Assembly: GCA_009731375.1 (NCBI GenBank) | Contig: BJOX01000326.1 | Span: 132,808 to 196,807, forward strand | Origin: Paulinella micropora | Lineage: Eukaryota; Cercozoa; Imbricatea; Euglyphida | Reading direction: 5' to 3' | Length of the DNA: 64,000 nucleotides | Part shown: positions 31,380 to 43,222 of the stretch, piece after piece | Layout: each line of letters starts with the position of its first letter | Position numbering within the stretch: the first letter of the stretch is position 1 | Program-made: the position numbers and the translations under genes | The notes under the pieces: model-generated | What the model was told of the DNA's origin: nothing | What the model saw: the letters and a program-made list of their open reading frames with translations, nothing else | Database searches by the model: none

Positions 31380-32110
31380 ATATCATTACTGGATCAATAT
31401 ACCAAAAGCAATATACAAAAAATGTCAATATTTATGTTTCAAAATTGCAAAACAAGTATTGAAATATTGTCAATATTTGTATTTCGAAACAGCAATATTA
31501 AAATTAACATTTGGGCAAAAAAGCAATATTAATATTGAAATGTATGCAATATTAATACAAAAAGCAATGTTAATATTGAAATTATGCAATATTAATATTG
31601 CAAAAAAGCAATATTAATATTGAAATCGTGCAATATTAATATTGCAAAAAGGCAATATTAATATTGAAATTGATGCAATATTAATATTGCCAAAAAGCAA
31701 TATTAACATTGAAATTGATGCAATATTGATAGACCGATCGATGGAAGATCCTGTATGTACGAGAGATTTCTTCCCAATCAACAGAGATCGTACATACATG
31801 ATCTTCCTATCCCAAATATTTGCTGAGGCATGCTTTGACGCTCGTCAGTTGGGAGCATCGACAGATGACGAGCGTCAAAAGATCAAGATATTGCAAAAAG
31901 CAATATTAACATTGAAATTATGCCAATATTAATATTGCAAAAAAGCAATATTAACATTGAAATTGATGCAATATTGATAGACCGGTCGATGGAAGATCCT
32001 GTATGTAGGAGAGATTTCTTCCCAATCAACAGAGATCGTAAGTACATGATCTTCCGATCCCGAGCGCATGTTGGGAGCATCGACAGATGGCGGGCGTGAA
32101 AAGATCAAGG
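31380..32110. repeat. AATATT-type repeats with a duplicated ~140-bp segment
   Basis: Palindromic repeats at 31395-31725 and 31885-31975 flank two copies of a segment with GATGGAAGATCCTGTATGTA and GAGATTTCTTCCCAATCAAC (31728-31885 and 31976-32108). The copies are about 90% alike by eye. The second copy abuts the next coding piece. Confidence 0.8.
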
Positions 32111-32826
32111 TGGAGCTCCACGACTTTGCCTTGATCTTTTCTACGCAACAGAGGGTAAATTACAACGTACAAGGTAACCTGCTCGGTGAAGAAATGCCCA
32201 ATCTTTTCCTTAACGTCGGCCGGAAGTGTGCGCCTCATGCAGAGACGTGCCACCAGAAATGTTCTTTTTATAGTCGCAAGTCGTGTTGCCTTGATATCGT
32301 CAATGCAGTCGAAAATCCACGGGCAGTACTTGAAAAAAATGCTTGCGTCCGCAGATTTAAATGATCCAAAGTTACCATAGGGTGACCCTGTACCCTTCAT
32401 ACCTCTCGGAGCCATTATACTTATAAACCTGTTGCAAACTTCGTACCTGGCGGCTGCATCCAAACCCAGCTCTTGATAGTCGATCAGAGCCTGCTCAACC
32501 AACTTTGTGTCCTGGTCGTGCTTCTGCTTGGCTTCGCGCATTGCTGTTTGATATTCCTGGAAGTCTTCTCCTGCTTGCTGCTTCCGTATATGGAAACGTG
32601 GTAACGGCTTCACCTTGTGTTCTTTACTCTTTTGGTTGTTGGTTTCTGCCTGTGTTTGCTGCCAAGTCATTCGGATGCAATGCTGGAACAGGTTCCAAAT
32701 AAGGTGCATTAGGTCCAGGAAGAAATCACGTGCTACATCGAAACCAGGAACACCACTTAAAGCGGCAAGGTACTTCACACCTTTGATGTGCTTTGCCTTC
32801 TGATCTTCAAGCAGGTTGGCGTTCAT
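32105..32826 (-). pseudogene. TNP2/CACTA-like transposase, catalytic-domain piece
   Basis: Open frame of about 240 meaningful residues (32026-32826 without a stop). GVKYLAALSGVPGFDVARDFF followed by LDLMHLIWNLFQHCI matches the G-V-x-G-x-S-x-L..F-D..D-x-M-H..L pattern of TNP2 (CACTA/EnSpm) transposases. Asp-x-Met-His is part of the catalytic region. Further on, SPYGNFGSFKSADASIFFKYC corresponds to the later K-x-x-[ED]-W/F block. The final ~25 residues toward 32026 are repeat-derived. Introns on both sides are filled with AATATT-type repeats. This is the strongest piece for calling a CACTA-type transposase here. Confidence 0.62.
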
Positions 32827-32869
32827 GGCTTCTCCGCGTCGGCCGTATCGACGTACCTCTCATGGTTTT

Positions 32870-33240
32870 TGTACCTACCATGGGCAATACTTATATTGAT
32901 TTTTGACAATCGTTACATTGATATTTGGGAATCTTTACATTGATATTTGGCAATATTTATATTGGTATTATGCAATATCTATATTGGTATTCTGCAACAT
33001 TTATATAGATATTTGGCAATATTTACATTGATATTTGGCAATATTTACATTGATATTTAGCATTATTTATATTGGTATTCCGCAATATTTATATTGGTAT
33101 TTGGCAATATTTACATTGGTACCATGCAATATGTATATTGATACTTGGCAATCTTTATATTGATATTTGGCAATATTGGCATTGATATTTGGCAATATTT
33201 ATATTGGTCCTCCAATCAGCGAACAGTATCAATATACATA
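32870..33240. repeat. AATATT-type repeat block, GATATTTGGCAATATTTA form
   Basis: About 14 units of roughly 24-26 bp built on TTGATATTTGGCAATATTTA. It occupies a putative intron between two transposase pieces. Confidence 0.85.
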
Positions 33241-33665
33241 TTGCACCGGTCCCCCAATCAGCGAACCTATCATGCGCTCTCTTCTCACTGATGGTGAAGC
33301 CACGTTGAAGATAGTATTCAACCAAACCGACCGGGCAATGCCAAATTTTCCGTGATTTAATGGCAGGCCATCGCCTCCGACCAAAATTGGAATGGAGACG
33401 AGGCCGGGTATTGAGTCCTGTTCCATCTTTTCGCGAAAGCGAGGCGAGCACTTAATGCAACACATGCTGCCAGGGGACGACGCATGTATGACCTACCGTC
33501 GCATCGTATATGTTCTGCCACGTAACTGTAGACAAGAATTCTCGGAAAACAGTGCGTAATTCGACCGAATAAACCTTTTCGGCCCTCAAAGGATGTCCCA
33601 CTTGACAATTCACCGCAGCAATGTTTACAGGAGTCAAGCTGCAGTCCCTGGAGCACCTATCACCC
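33229..33665 (-). pseudogene. TNP2/CACTA-like transposase, N-terminal cysteine and DG region, frameshifted
   Basis: Two adjoining minus-strand frames. 33452-33665 has CSRDCSLTPVNIAAVNCQVG and then YSVELRTVFREFL. That resembles the C-x-x-[DN]-C-x-L..C-x-V-C and Y-x-P-L..L sections that open TNP2 transposases. 33229-33465 has CCIKCSPRF and ILVGGDGLPLNHGKFGIARSV, matching the D-G-x-P step of the family, then RMIGSLIGGP. The change of frame near 33460 indicates a frameshift. Order and spacing fit the piece at 32105-32826 downstream. Confidence 0.58.
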
Positions 33666-33666
33666 G

Positions 33667-33955
33667 GATGCAAAATATTAATATTGCAAAAAAGCAATAT
33701 TAATATTGAAATGTATGCAACATTAATATTGCACAAAAGCAATATTAGTATTGAGATGTATGCAATATTAATATTACAAAAAAGCAATATTAACATTGAA
33801 ATGTTTGCAGTATTAATATTGCAAAAAAGCAATATTAATATTGAAATCTGATGCAGTATTGATATTGCAAGAAGTCAATATAAATATTGCAAAAAAGCAA
33901 TATAAAGATTGATATTTAGTCAAAATTTATATTGAACGTAGCAATATTTCTATAT
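33667..33955. repeat. AATATT-palindrome block in a putative intron
   Basis: Regular copies of CAATATTAATATTG with AAAAAG and AAATGTATG spacers between two transposase-like pieces. Confidence 0.88.
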
Positions 33956-33976
33956 ATGGAGACAGAGCGAAACAGG

Positions 33977-34654
33977 TTATCTGTGATAGGTAGTAAGCTG
34001 AGGAAGAGATGGTTGAATGAGGTTCATCAGCTTATACCACGTGCTGGCTTGGAAATCGGGAAGGACGAACTGACAAAGAAAATTATAAAATACTTCCATC
34101 AGCGCGTAGGGTGCACGGTGAGCTGTCATGATCTCCACCAAAGCTACTGCTACATGCGCGATTGTGGCTTGTTGGGAATTTACAGCCCATCCTTGCAGAA
34201 AAGGTTTTTTCAAGATATCAACGATTTCAGCTTTTGTCCTGAAATTCCCGGGCCTGCCTTTTTCAGAGTCACTGGAAGGCGGGGAACGTGCTTCATCCTC
34301 TGAGTCACTACTCGAAGGCGATTCAGACGAACATGAGCTTGACAGTGAACTCGAAACAGATGCAGAAGAAGAAGAAGAAGAAGAAGAAGAAGAAGAAGAA
34401 GAAGAAGAAGAAGAAGAAGAAGAAGAAGAAGAAGGAAGAAGAAGAAGAAGAAGAAGAAGAAGAAGAAGAAGAAGAAGAAGAAGAAGAAGAAGAAGAAGAA
34501 GAAGAAGAATTTGAAGAGGTTCTGAATAGACTAAGTCTAGCACGCTTGGGATGTGGACCTCTCCCTTCGTTGCCCTGCCGTCCCTGCCGCTGCCTCGGCT
34601 GCAACGCACCGACACAGAAACCAAATTTGTTGATATGCTTGTTCCTGGAAACAT
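33977..34654 (-). pseudogene. TNP2/CACTA-like transposase, N-terminal piece with triplet expansion
   Basis: The minus-strand frame reads an N-terminal segment, then a long Leu/Ser tract made by a (GAA)n run at 34365-34510. Next comes a Ser/Asp/Glu-rich stretch (ESPSSSDSEDEARS), then KAEIVDILKKPFLQGWAVNS and FLCQFVLPDFQASTWYKLMNL. The last segment resembles the helical region before the cysteine section in TNP2 transposases, which usually carries a lengthy W/Y-K-x-L pattern. The triplet run is likely an expansion; the true start is uncertain. Confidence 0.42.
34365..34510 (+). repeat. (GAA)n tract
   Basis: Nearly pure GAA for about 145 bp, interrupted by one GGAAGAAGAAG. Confidence 0.97.
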
Positions 34655-34779
34655 TAAAACAGATAAAAATATTGATGATGTATGTATGTATATGTATGTA
34701 TGTATGTATGTATATATGTTGCGAGATGTTGACGTATGTATGTATCAAAACAGATGAAAAGAAACATTAAAACAGATAA

Positions 34780-35480
34780 AAATATCAATGATATATTTAT
34801 ATTGCAAAAAAGCAATTTAGATATTAATATTTATGCAATATTTAATTTGCAAAAGAGCAAATATTAATATTGCCAGAAAGCAGTATTAATATTGACATGT
34901 ATGCAATATTAATATTGCAAAAAAGCAATATCAATATTAAAATTATGCAATATTAATACTGCCAAAAAGCAATATTAATATTGAAATTGATGCAATATTA
35001 ATATTGCCAAAAAGCAATATTAATATTGAAATGTATGCAATATTAGTATTGCAAAAAAACAATATCAATATTGAACTTATGAAATATTAATATTGCCAAA
35101 AAGCAATATTAATAATAAATATTGAAATGTATGCAATATTAATATTGCAAAAAAGAAATATCAACATTAAAATTGTGCAATATTAATATTGCCAAAACGC
35201 AATATTAATATTGAAATAGGTGCAATATTAATATTGCCAAAAAGCAATATTAATATTGCCAAAAAGCGATACTAATATTGAAATGTGTGCAATATTAATA
35301 TTGCCAAAAGGCAATGTTAATATTGAAATGGGTGCAATATTAATATTGCAACAAAGCAATATTAATATTGAAAATATTGACATTGATGCAATATTAATAT
35401 TGCTAAACATCATTATTAATATTGAAATTGATGCAATATTAATATTTGCCAAAAAGCAATATCAACTAGGTTTGTATGTA
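34780..35480. repeat. AATATT-palindrome repeat block
   Basis: Regular ~45-bp dyad units: two CAATATTAATATTG palindromes separated by CCAAAAAG and by AAATGTATG-like spacers. Confidence 0.92.
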
Positions 35481-35579
35481 CCAGAAAATTCGGGTTCAGG
35501 GATTTTGGAATCGGGCAGGAATTCCTGCTCAGTGCGCGCAATATTAATATTGCCAAAAATCAATATTAATATTGAAGGA

Positions 35580-35756
35580 AAAGAAGAAGAAGAAGAAGAA
35601 GAAGAAGAAGAAGAAGAAGAAGAAGAAGAAGAAGAAGAAGAAAGAGAGGGAGAGAAAGAGAGAGAGTGTGTGTGAGAGAGAGGCAAGGTTTTGGGCACAC
35701 CTTAGAATAGTAGTCGTTATACAAAGTGTGCCCAAAACCTTCCAACAACCGGTGCA

Positions 35757-35796
<40 letters not shown>

Positions 35797-36050
35797 ATAT
35801 TAATATTGCCAAAAAGCAATATTAATATTGAAGAAGAAGAAGAAGAAGAAGAAGAAGAAGAAGAAGAAGAAGAAGAAGAAGAAGAAGAAGAAGAAGAAGA
35901 AGAAGAAGAAGAAGAAGAAGAAGAAGAAGAAGAAGAAGAAGAAGAAGAAAAGGAAAAAAAAGAGAGAGAGAGAGAGGAAAGGTTTTGGGCACACCTTAGA
36001 ATAGTAGTCGTTATATAAAGTGAGCCCAAAACCTTCCAACAACCGATGCA

Positions 36051-36087
<37 letters not shown>

Positions 36088-36420
36088 TTGTGTGCTTCTT
36101 CTTCTTCTAAGAAGAAGCAGAAGAAGAAGAAGAAGAAGAAGAAAGAAGAAGAAGAAGAAGAAGAAGAAGAAGAAGAAGGCGAAGAAGAAGGCGAAGAAGG
36201 CGAAGAAGAAGAAGGCGAAGAAGAAGAAGAAGAAGAAGAAGAAGAAGAAGAAGAAGAAGAAGAAGAAGAAGAAGAAGAAGAAGAAGGAGAAGAAGAAGAA
36301 GAAGAAGAAGAAGAAGAAGAAGAAGAAGAAAGAAATGATTCGAAGAAGAAGAAGAAGAAGAAGAAGAAGACGAAGAAGAAGAAAAAGATAAAGAAGAAGA
36401 AGAAAAAGAAGAAGATACCT
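35580..36420. repeat. (GAA)n/(GA)n tracts with duplicated hairpin segment
   Basis: GAA tracts at 35581-35645, 35830-35950 and 36105-36415 alternate with GA tracts and AATATT palindromes. An ~80-bp segment occurs twice, at 35682-35762 and 35977-36056. It holds inverted arms GGTTTTGGGCACAC..GTGTGCCCAAAACC, with one mismatch in the second copy. Confidence 0.9.
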
Positions 36421-36872
36421 AGTGATGTATGATTTGCGTTTTTGGCCCTTGCAAGAAATGCAAGGGCAGAGGCTTTGCGTAGACAACCTGGATTTTTGAT
36501 CCATGAGACACCTTTGAGCAACTTCGGCTAACTGTCTAATTTTTGGTAGTCCGGACAGCACGTGAATTTTTTGCTGCTCTGGACCGCACTGAGTAGTTTT
36601 TGCAGAATGCTTTTCGTCGGTTCAAAAAAGTCTTGAGAGGTGTCCCTCTTGACCTTGATTGCTCCAAAAAAAAACGCCATCTTGACCGTGTCACTCCGTG
36701 TCAATTTTCGACTGCAATTGCAAGTAAGTCATGCTTGTATGCTTCCGTAGATATAGAATTATTTTCCATACGGAATGATAACTTGTTGTTCCTTGTATAC
36801 GTGTTATAGCTTTCTACGACCTACGTGACTTTGTCTAATAACGGATTTCGAATTCGGAATCCATACATTTAC
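36421..36872. other. Intergenic unique DNA
   Basis: Non-repetitive, with no convincing ORF. It probably includes the upstream region of the gene at 36908. Confidence 0.5.
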
Positions 36873-36884
36873 ACTATATATATA
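36873..36884 (+). promoter_or_regulatory. TATA box candidate
   Basis: ACTATATATATA about 25-35 bp before the ATG at 36908, with unique DNA on either side. Confidence 0.5.
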
Positions 36885-36907
36885 GGTCGTAAAAATCTAT
36901 AATAGCA

Positions 36908-37001
36908 ATGCCTCCTCGCAATCGAACCAACACACATGCGTCCCAGAGGGCAAGGGCCGCCGCGGTGACCCCGGGTACGTGTGTGTATAATATTATACGT
37001 T

Positions 37002-37044
<43 letters not shown>

Positions 37045-37064
37045 GAATTCTCTCTTTCTCTCTT

Positions 37065-37125
<61 letters not shown>

Positions 37126-37166
37126 CTCTCTCTCTCACACACACACACTGTCTCGATCTCTAGCGA

Positions 37167-37204
<38 letters not shown>

Positions 37205-37275
37205 GTCAAATATCAATATCAATATTGCCAAATATCGCCACATCAGAAATAGACGTTTTTTGTTTGTTGTTGTTT

Positions 37276-37312
<37 letters not shown>

Positions 37313-37353
37313 ATCGGTTTGCGTAATTGTTGTTGTTGTTGTTGTTGTCTTCC

Positions 37354-37390
<37 letters not shown>

Positions 37391-37558
37391 TACACACACA
37401 CACACTGTCTCGATCTCTCTCTCTCTCTCTTTTTACGGGAGATTGTTTGTCTGTGAACNNNNNNNNNNAATATTGCCAAATCAGAAATAGACGTTTTTTG
37501 TTTGTTGTTGTTGTTGTTGTATCGGTTTGCGTAATTGTTGTTGTTGTTGTTGTTGTTG

Positions 37559-37618
<60 letters not shown>

Positions 37619-38226
37619 TGTCTCGATCTCTCTCTCTTTACGGGAGATTGTTTGTCTGTGAACTACGGCCAAACTTGCAAAAAATGGCACAAGAAAATGA
37701 ACCACCCACTCTCGTGACTCGGGGTTCTGAGTAGTAAGGTGCTTCACATCAATATAAATATTGCAACATATCAATATACATACTGCTAAATATCAATTTA
37801 CATATTGCTAAATATCAATATAAATATTGCAACATATCAATATAAATATTGCAACATCAATATAAATATTGCAACATGTCAATATAAATATAGCAATATA
37901 TCAATATAGATATTGCAACATATCACTATAAATATTGCAATATATCAATATAAATATTGCCAAATATCAATATAAATATTGCGATATATCAAAATACAGA
38001 TAGCAATATAAATATTTCAACATATCAATATACATATTGCTAAATATTAATATAGATATTGCCAAATATCAACATAAATATTGCCAAATATCAATATAAA
38101 TATCAATATAAATATCAATATAAATATCTAATAATGTTAAATATCGATATCAATATTGCCAAATATCAATATAAATATTGTTTGTTGTTGTTGTTGTTGT
38201 TGCATCGGTTAAACCGTTTGCGTAAT

Positions 38227-38271
<45 letters not shown>

Positions 38272-39079
38272 CTTCCTCGAGCTCATTCATTCTTTGACAA
38301 TTTAAATTCATTCTATAGGTCAAGGCGCTGATGACAGTGTGACCTCGGAGGTCACCCCTGGGGGTCCGGAACCCGAGTCCTCGCCAGCCACTTCTTCCTC
38401 CTCATCCTCTTCCTCCTCATCCTCTTCATCCTCATCCGCTGCAACCACAGCAGCGGAGGTTAGGGATTCGAAGGTAGATAACTTGTTCGAAATGCTCCCG
38501 CTGTATCCCAGAAAACCTACAGAGGAAAACACTCCCACGCTGGAGGATTTTGGGTCCGAAGCCATCGCGTGGGCGCAGGGCGCGTTGGACTCGGAAGTGA
38601 ACGAGGTCCCACCTTCGGAAGAAAAGTTGACGGTGGCATTGGAAGCATCCAAGTCTGAGGTTTATGAATATTTATATTGACATTTGGTAATATTTTATAT
38701 GCACAAAAGCAATATTAATATTGAAATGTATGCAATATTTCTATTGCACAAAAGCAATATTAATATTGAAATGTATGCAACATTAATATTGCAAAAGATC
38801 AATATTAATATTGAAATATATGCAGTATTAATATTGCAAAAAAGCAATATTAATATTGAAATGTATGCAATATTAATATTACAGAAAAGCAATAGTAATA
38901 TTTAAATGTATGAAATATTAATATTGCAGGAAAGCAATATTAATATTGAAATGTATGCAATATTAATATTGCAGGAAAGCAATATTAATATTGAAATGTA
39001 TGCAATATTAATATTGCAAGAAAGCAATCTTAATATTGATATGTATGCAATATTAATATTACAGAAAAACTATTAATAT

Positions 39080-39154
<75 letters not shown>

Positions 39155-39443
39155 NNNNNNNNNNCAAGAACAACACGCTGGATGACTACGACCGGCGTGC
39201 GCATTTGGATTTGTTTGCCTGGAGGCTGGCGACGATAAATCGACCCTTCCTGCTGCATGACATACCGGAACAAAGCTTAGCAGTGCTGAAGACCCAAGTG
39301 CAAGGACCCTGGCTACAGAGGAAACTCGCTCTCAGCTGGGTCGTTGAGCAGAGATGGTGTCCCAAGGCGTGAATCAAAGAAGAAGCGGCTGCCGCAGCCG
39401 CAATTTCATCTCTTCTCAGCACCCCTCCACAAGGTTCTTTCTT

Positions 39444-39479
<36 letters not shown>

Positions 39480-39538
39480 TTACTTACTTACTTACTTACA
39501 CAAACTCACTCACTGTCTCTCTCTCTCTCCTCTCTCTG

Positions 39539-39598
<60 letters not shown>

Positions 39599-40741
39599 GC
39601 TGCACCTGCAGAAGAGTTCGAAGGAGAGTACGCCTTCGATGAGACCCGTCGATACACGATAGTCTATGTACGAGAGATTTCTTCCCGGGACTCTGAAGAG
39701 ATCGTCAAGCAGACAGAAGGATTTGCTCTTTGCATGTCGAGATCCAAGGAAGAAGACGAACGTGAAATCATCAAGGCAAAGTTCCACAAAATGCTCATGG
39801 ATAACGTTGAAGCCTTTTATGACGAGAACGCCGTACACCGAGCTCCAATCGACCTAGTCGGTAATTAAAAAATAAAAAAATAAATCCATAATTACATTGC
39901 TTTTTTTGCATTATTAATATTGCTTTGTTGCAATAATAATATTGCGTAAATGTCAATCTTTATATTGCTTTTTTTTTTCAATATTAATATTGCATTAGTT
40001 TCAAAATTTACATTGCTTTTTTGCAATATTAATATTGCCTTAATGGCAATATCTATATTGCTTTGTTGCAATATTAATATTGCATCAATTTCAATATTTA
40101 TATTGCTTTTTGCAATATTAATATTGCTAAAAAAACAATATAAATATTGATATTTATGCAATATTAATATTACAAAAAGCAATATAAATATTGAAACTTA
40201 TGCAATCTTAATATTGCAAAAAAGCAATATAAGTATTGAAATTTATGCAATATTAATATTGCCAAAAAGCAATATAAATATTGCGATTGCAAACAATATA
40301 CATATTTACATGTTGTCAATACTTATGTTTATACAAATGATGTTTATTTTTCCTGTAGTCAAATCCTTGATGGCTTTCGCAAGCTTCTACGACATGCTGA
40401 TTAACAAGGGTGTGTTCGCCAGGGTGGACATTTTTGGAACCGTCAAACGGGGAAATAACATCAACTTTGAGAAATTCCGGGAGCAAATCGATTCCAACGT
40501 GTGGTCCCAGGACCTATTCATGCTGGAACTCCTTCCTGGTCACTCGCAACAAGATGTGTTGCCCAACATCCCGCCGTTTATTAAGAAGTGCCACCAGGGC
40601 AGTGTCAAGACCCGGCACGCGGACATAACGGAGTCGAGCAAGTACCACTTCGCGGCTCTCCAGGCGCAATCTGCCGCGCTACTGTATGCCTTTCCCGTAC
40701 AAGATCGCAGGATGAAAAGTAAGTAACAGATATATATATAC

Positions 40742-40781
<40 letters not shown>

Positions 40782-42367
40782 ATATATAAAACAAAAGTTG
40801 AATGTTTGCAATATTCGTACTGATATTTTGCAATATTTATATTGCTATGTTTCAATGTTTGCATTGATAGTTTGCAATATGTATATTGACATTGTGCACT
40901 ATTTGTGTTGATATTCTGTAATATTCATATTCATATTTTGCAATATTTGTATTGCTGTGTTTCAATGTTTGTATTGATACTTTGCAATATTTATATTAAC
41001 ATTGTGCAATATTTGTACTGATATTTTGCAATATTTACATTGCTATGTTTCAATGTTTGTATTGATAGTTTGCAATATGTATATTGACATTGTGCGATTG
41101 TATTGATATTATTCAATATTCGTATTGATATTTGGCAACATTTGTATTGCTATGTTTCAATGTTTGTATTGATACTTTGCAATATTTATATTAACATTGT
41201 GTAATACTTGTATTGATATTTATATTGATATTGTGCAATATTTATATTGCTATGTTTCAATATTTGTATTGACATGCTTGTCGGACCACGCCTCTTTGCG
41301 CAGCAGATGAAGGCCCGATTCAAATATGTAAAGTTAAGAATCGCGAAGTTGCAGAAGCTGCAGAGGGAGCAGCGCAAGAGCAAAGATGCAGACCAAGGCT
41401 CCTCCAGTAGCGATTCAGAGTCCAGCTCCTCCAGCGAAGAATCTTCTTCTGACTCCGATTCTGTTTCAGATGATGACGAGTCGTCGAAGAAAAAGAAGGC
41501 GAAGAAGAAGGCCAAGAAGGAGAAGAAGGAGGAGAAGAAGAAGGCCAAGAAGAAGGCGAAGAAGAAGAAGAAGAAGGAGAAGGAAGAGTGGCGCGCCATG
41601 GCCTCGCGATCCTTGTCCTCGAAATCCTCCAAAGCAGTCTTCGTTGATGATGATAATGAAGATCAGCCAGATCAGAAGAAGACCCCCAAACCTGCAGGCC
41701 TAATCCATCTCTCTCTCTGTCTCTATCTCTCTCTCCACTTCCATTGTTGGGTGTTAACCCCCGTCTGAAATTATGCAATATTAATATTGAAATTATGCAA
41801 TATTGATATTGCAAAAAAGCAATATTAATATTTCAAATAAGCAATTTTAATATTGAAATATTGAAATTGATGCAATATTAATATTGCTTTTTTGCAATAT
41901 TCATATTGACAATATTGAAATTGATGCAATATTAATATTGCTTTTGTGCAATATTAATATTGAAACTATTGAAATTGATGCAATATTAATATTGCGTTTT
42001 TGCAATATTTGTATTGATATTTTGCAATATTTTTCTTGATATTGTGCAATATCTATATTGATATGTACTTTTATATTGATATGTACTTTTTTTTTTTCTT
42101 CCAGGCAAGAAACGCAAGCCTAGTCAGGCATGCGGTTCCGGTGAAGCGGTGAAAAAAGTGAAAAAAGGAAATGACGACGATGACGAGGAAGCGGACGAGT
42201 GCAAGATGAGCGATGATGACAATGAGGGCGAGAGCGACAAGGACGGCGGCGCTGGCAAGGACAAGGGCGGCAAGGGCAACGGCAAGCGTGGCAAGGGCAA
42301 GAGTGGCAGGGGCAAGGGCAAGAGCAATAAGGGGGCTTCCACCTTCAGCGACATCGAGGAAGACACG
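36908..42367 (+). CDS. Multi-exon gene of unknown function with repeat-filled introns
   Basis: Exon 1 36908-36974 (MPPRNRTNTHASQRARAAAV; donor GTACGT). Exon 2 38319-38659 (acceptor TTCTATAG; Ser-rich stretch, then VDNLFEMLPLYPRKP); the two join in frame. A third exon starts near 39169 after an assembly gap (NNTLDDYDRRAHLDLFAWRL); its end is unclear. Exon 39600-39860 (APAEEFEGEYAFDETRRY) and exon 40359-40718 (VKSLMAFASFYDMLINKGVF) share phase 1. A Ser/Lys-rich exon starts near 41304 (MKARFKYVKLRIAKLQKLQ); its phase does not join cleanly. A Gly/Lys/Asp-rich exon, 42105-42367, ends in GTAAGT. Introns are made of (CT)n, (TTG)n and AATATT-type repeats. I recognise no domain. The Ser/Lys-rich C-terminus suggests a nuclear protein. 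It is divergent from the transposase and could be its companion gene. Confidence 0.5.
36975..38318. repeat. Intron 1: duplicated (CT)n-(CA)n and (TTG)n blocks plus AATATT-type repeats
   Basis: Two near copies of a block: (TTG)n, then ATCGGTTTGCGTAATTG, (TTG)n, (CT)n, (CA)n and TTACGGGAGATTGTTTGTC (about 37240-37458 and 37480-37670), with a 10-N gap between them (37459-37468). CAATATAAATATTG-type repeats fill 37745-38180, and another (TTG)n block lies at 38180-38275. Confidence 0.88.
38665..39085. repeat. AATATT-palindrome block in intron 2
   Basis: About ten dyad units of CAATATTAATATTG with AAATGTATG spacers. A T-run (39085-39154) and a 10-N gap (39155-39164) follow. Confidence 0.92.
39880..40345. 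repeat. AATATT-palindrome block in an intron
   Basis: Palindrome copies with TTTTTT and AAAAAG spacers between the exons ending at 39860 and starting at 40359. Confidence 0.88.
40725..41275. repeat. TA microsatellite and TTGCAATATTTGTATTGATA-type repeats in an intron
   Basis: A TA/TATG tract at 40730-40790, then about 18 units built on TTTGCAATATTTGTATTGAT. Confidence 0.88.
41770..42100. repeat. AATATT-palindrome block in an intron
   Basis: Palindromes linked by GAAATTGATG spacers. It ends at a polypyrimidine tract and a TTCCAG acceptor. Confidence 0.88.
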
Positions 42368-42428
42368 GTAAGTTTTCCTACAACAAATACCCGAAAGCAC
42401 CAAGATGCATTTACACGAATAGGCAGAG

Positions 42429-42644
42429 ATGGTTCGTCGTGTATCCAAGGTTTATGCGGTAGAACACAATTTAATTCAGAATGGCAAGAGACTGCGCCGG
42501 CAAGAGGGGCTTGCGTCTGGTTTTTTACATTTGGGACAAGTGTCCAAAAGTACTGGACTGGGTGTAGTAGTAGTTCCCAAAATACCGCAGGGCGGAAAGA
42601 AATTATGGTGTGCAGAACCTTTGATGCCGATCTACGAAATTTAA
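42429..42644 (+). CDS. Small ORF of unknown function
   Basis: 71-residue open frame (MVRRVSKVYAVEHNLIQNGK, later GLGVVVVPKIPQGGKKLWC) in non-repetitive DNA downstream of the last clear exon of the 36908 gene. The composition is protein-like rather than low-complexity. No splice junction or domain is recognised. It may be part of the same gene or of another element. Confidence 0.25.
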   Translation: MVRRVSKVYAVEHNLIQNGKRLRRQEGLASGFLHLGQVSKSTGLGVVVVPKIPQGGKKLWCAEPLMPIYEI

Positions 42645-42975
42645 TGATGACTTCGACTTCGAATTCGCTGCGAATGCAGGCAGAGTGGCACCTAGACAAA
42701 GAACAATGAAGCGACAAACGAGTACCTTTTGCGAAGCACAGGCTTGGGGCACGTCGAGAAGCGCCGCGCGGTTGACACCATTCAAATTCTCTGAACGAGA
42801 CCAACCGACGGCTTTCAAACGCAAACGGCTCCATTTCAAAAAATATTTGGCATGCACGTGTGAATTGCCTTTTTCACGGCGAGATTCGGCTGAAATTGAT
42901 TGGTTGCTTCAAGTTGTTTTTCGCTGCGTTTCTTGGCTTGGCTTGGATTTGTTTTAGATTGAACTACTGTATCAA

Positions 42976-43189
42976 GTTCTTCTTCTTCTTCTTCTTCTTC
43001 TTCTTCTTCTTCTTCTTCTTCTTCTTCTTCTTCTTCTTCTTCTTCTTCTTCTTCGTCTTTTTCTTCTTTTTTTTTTCAGAAATCTTCTTCTTCTTTTCTT
43101 CTTCTTCTTCTTCTTCTTCTTCTTCTTCTTTCTTGTTGCGCATGTTGTATTCGTAGTTGTAGTTGTAGCAGCAGCAGCAGTAGTAGTAA

Positions 43190-43222
<33 letters not shown>

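Noticed and set aside
34128-36521. Poly-Glu, poly-Lys, poly-Ser and poly-Phe ORFs
   Set aside because: Produced by (GAA)n in all frames; no independent coding evidence except the transposase-like segment at 33977-34300.
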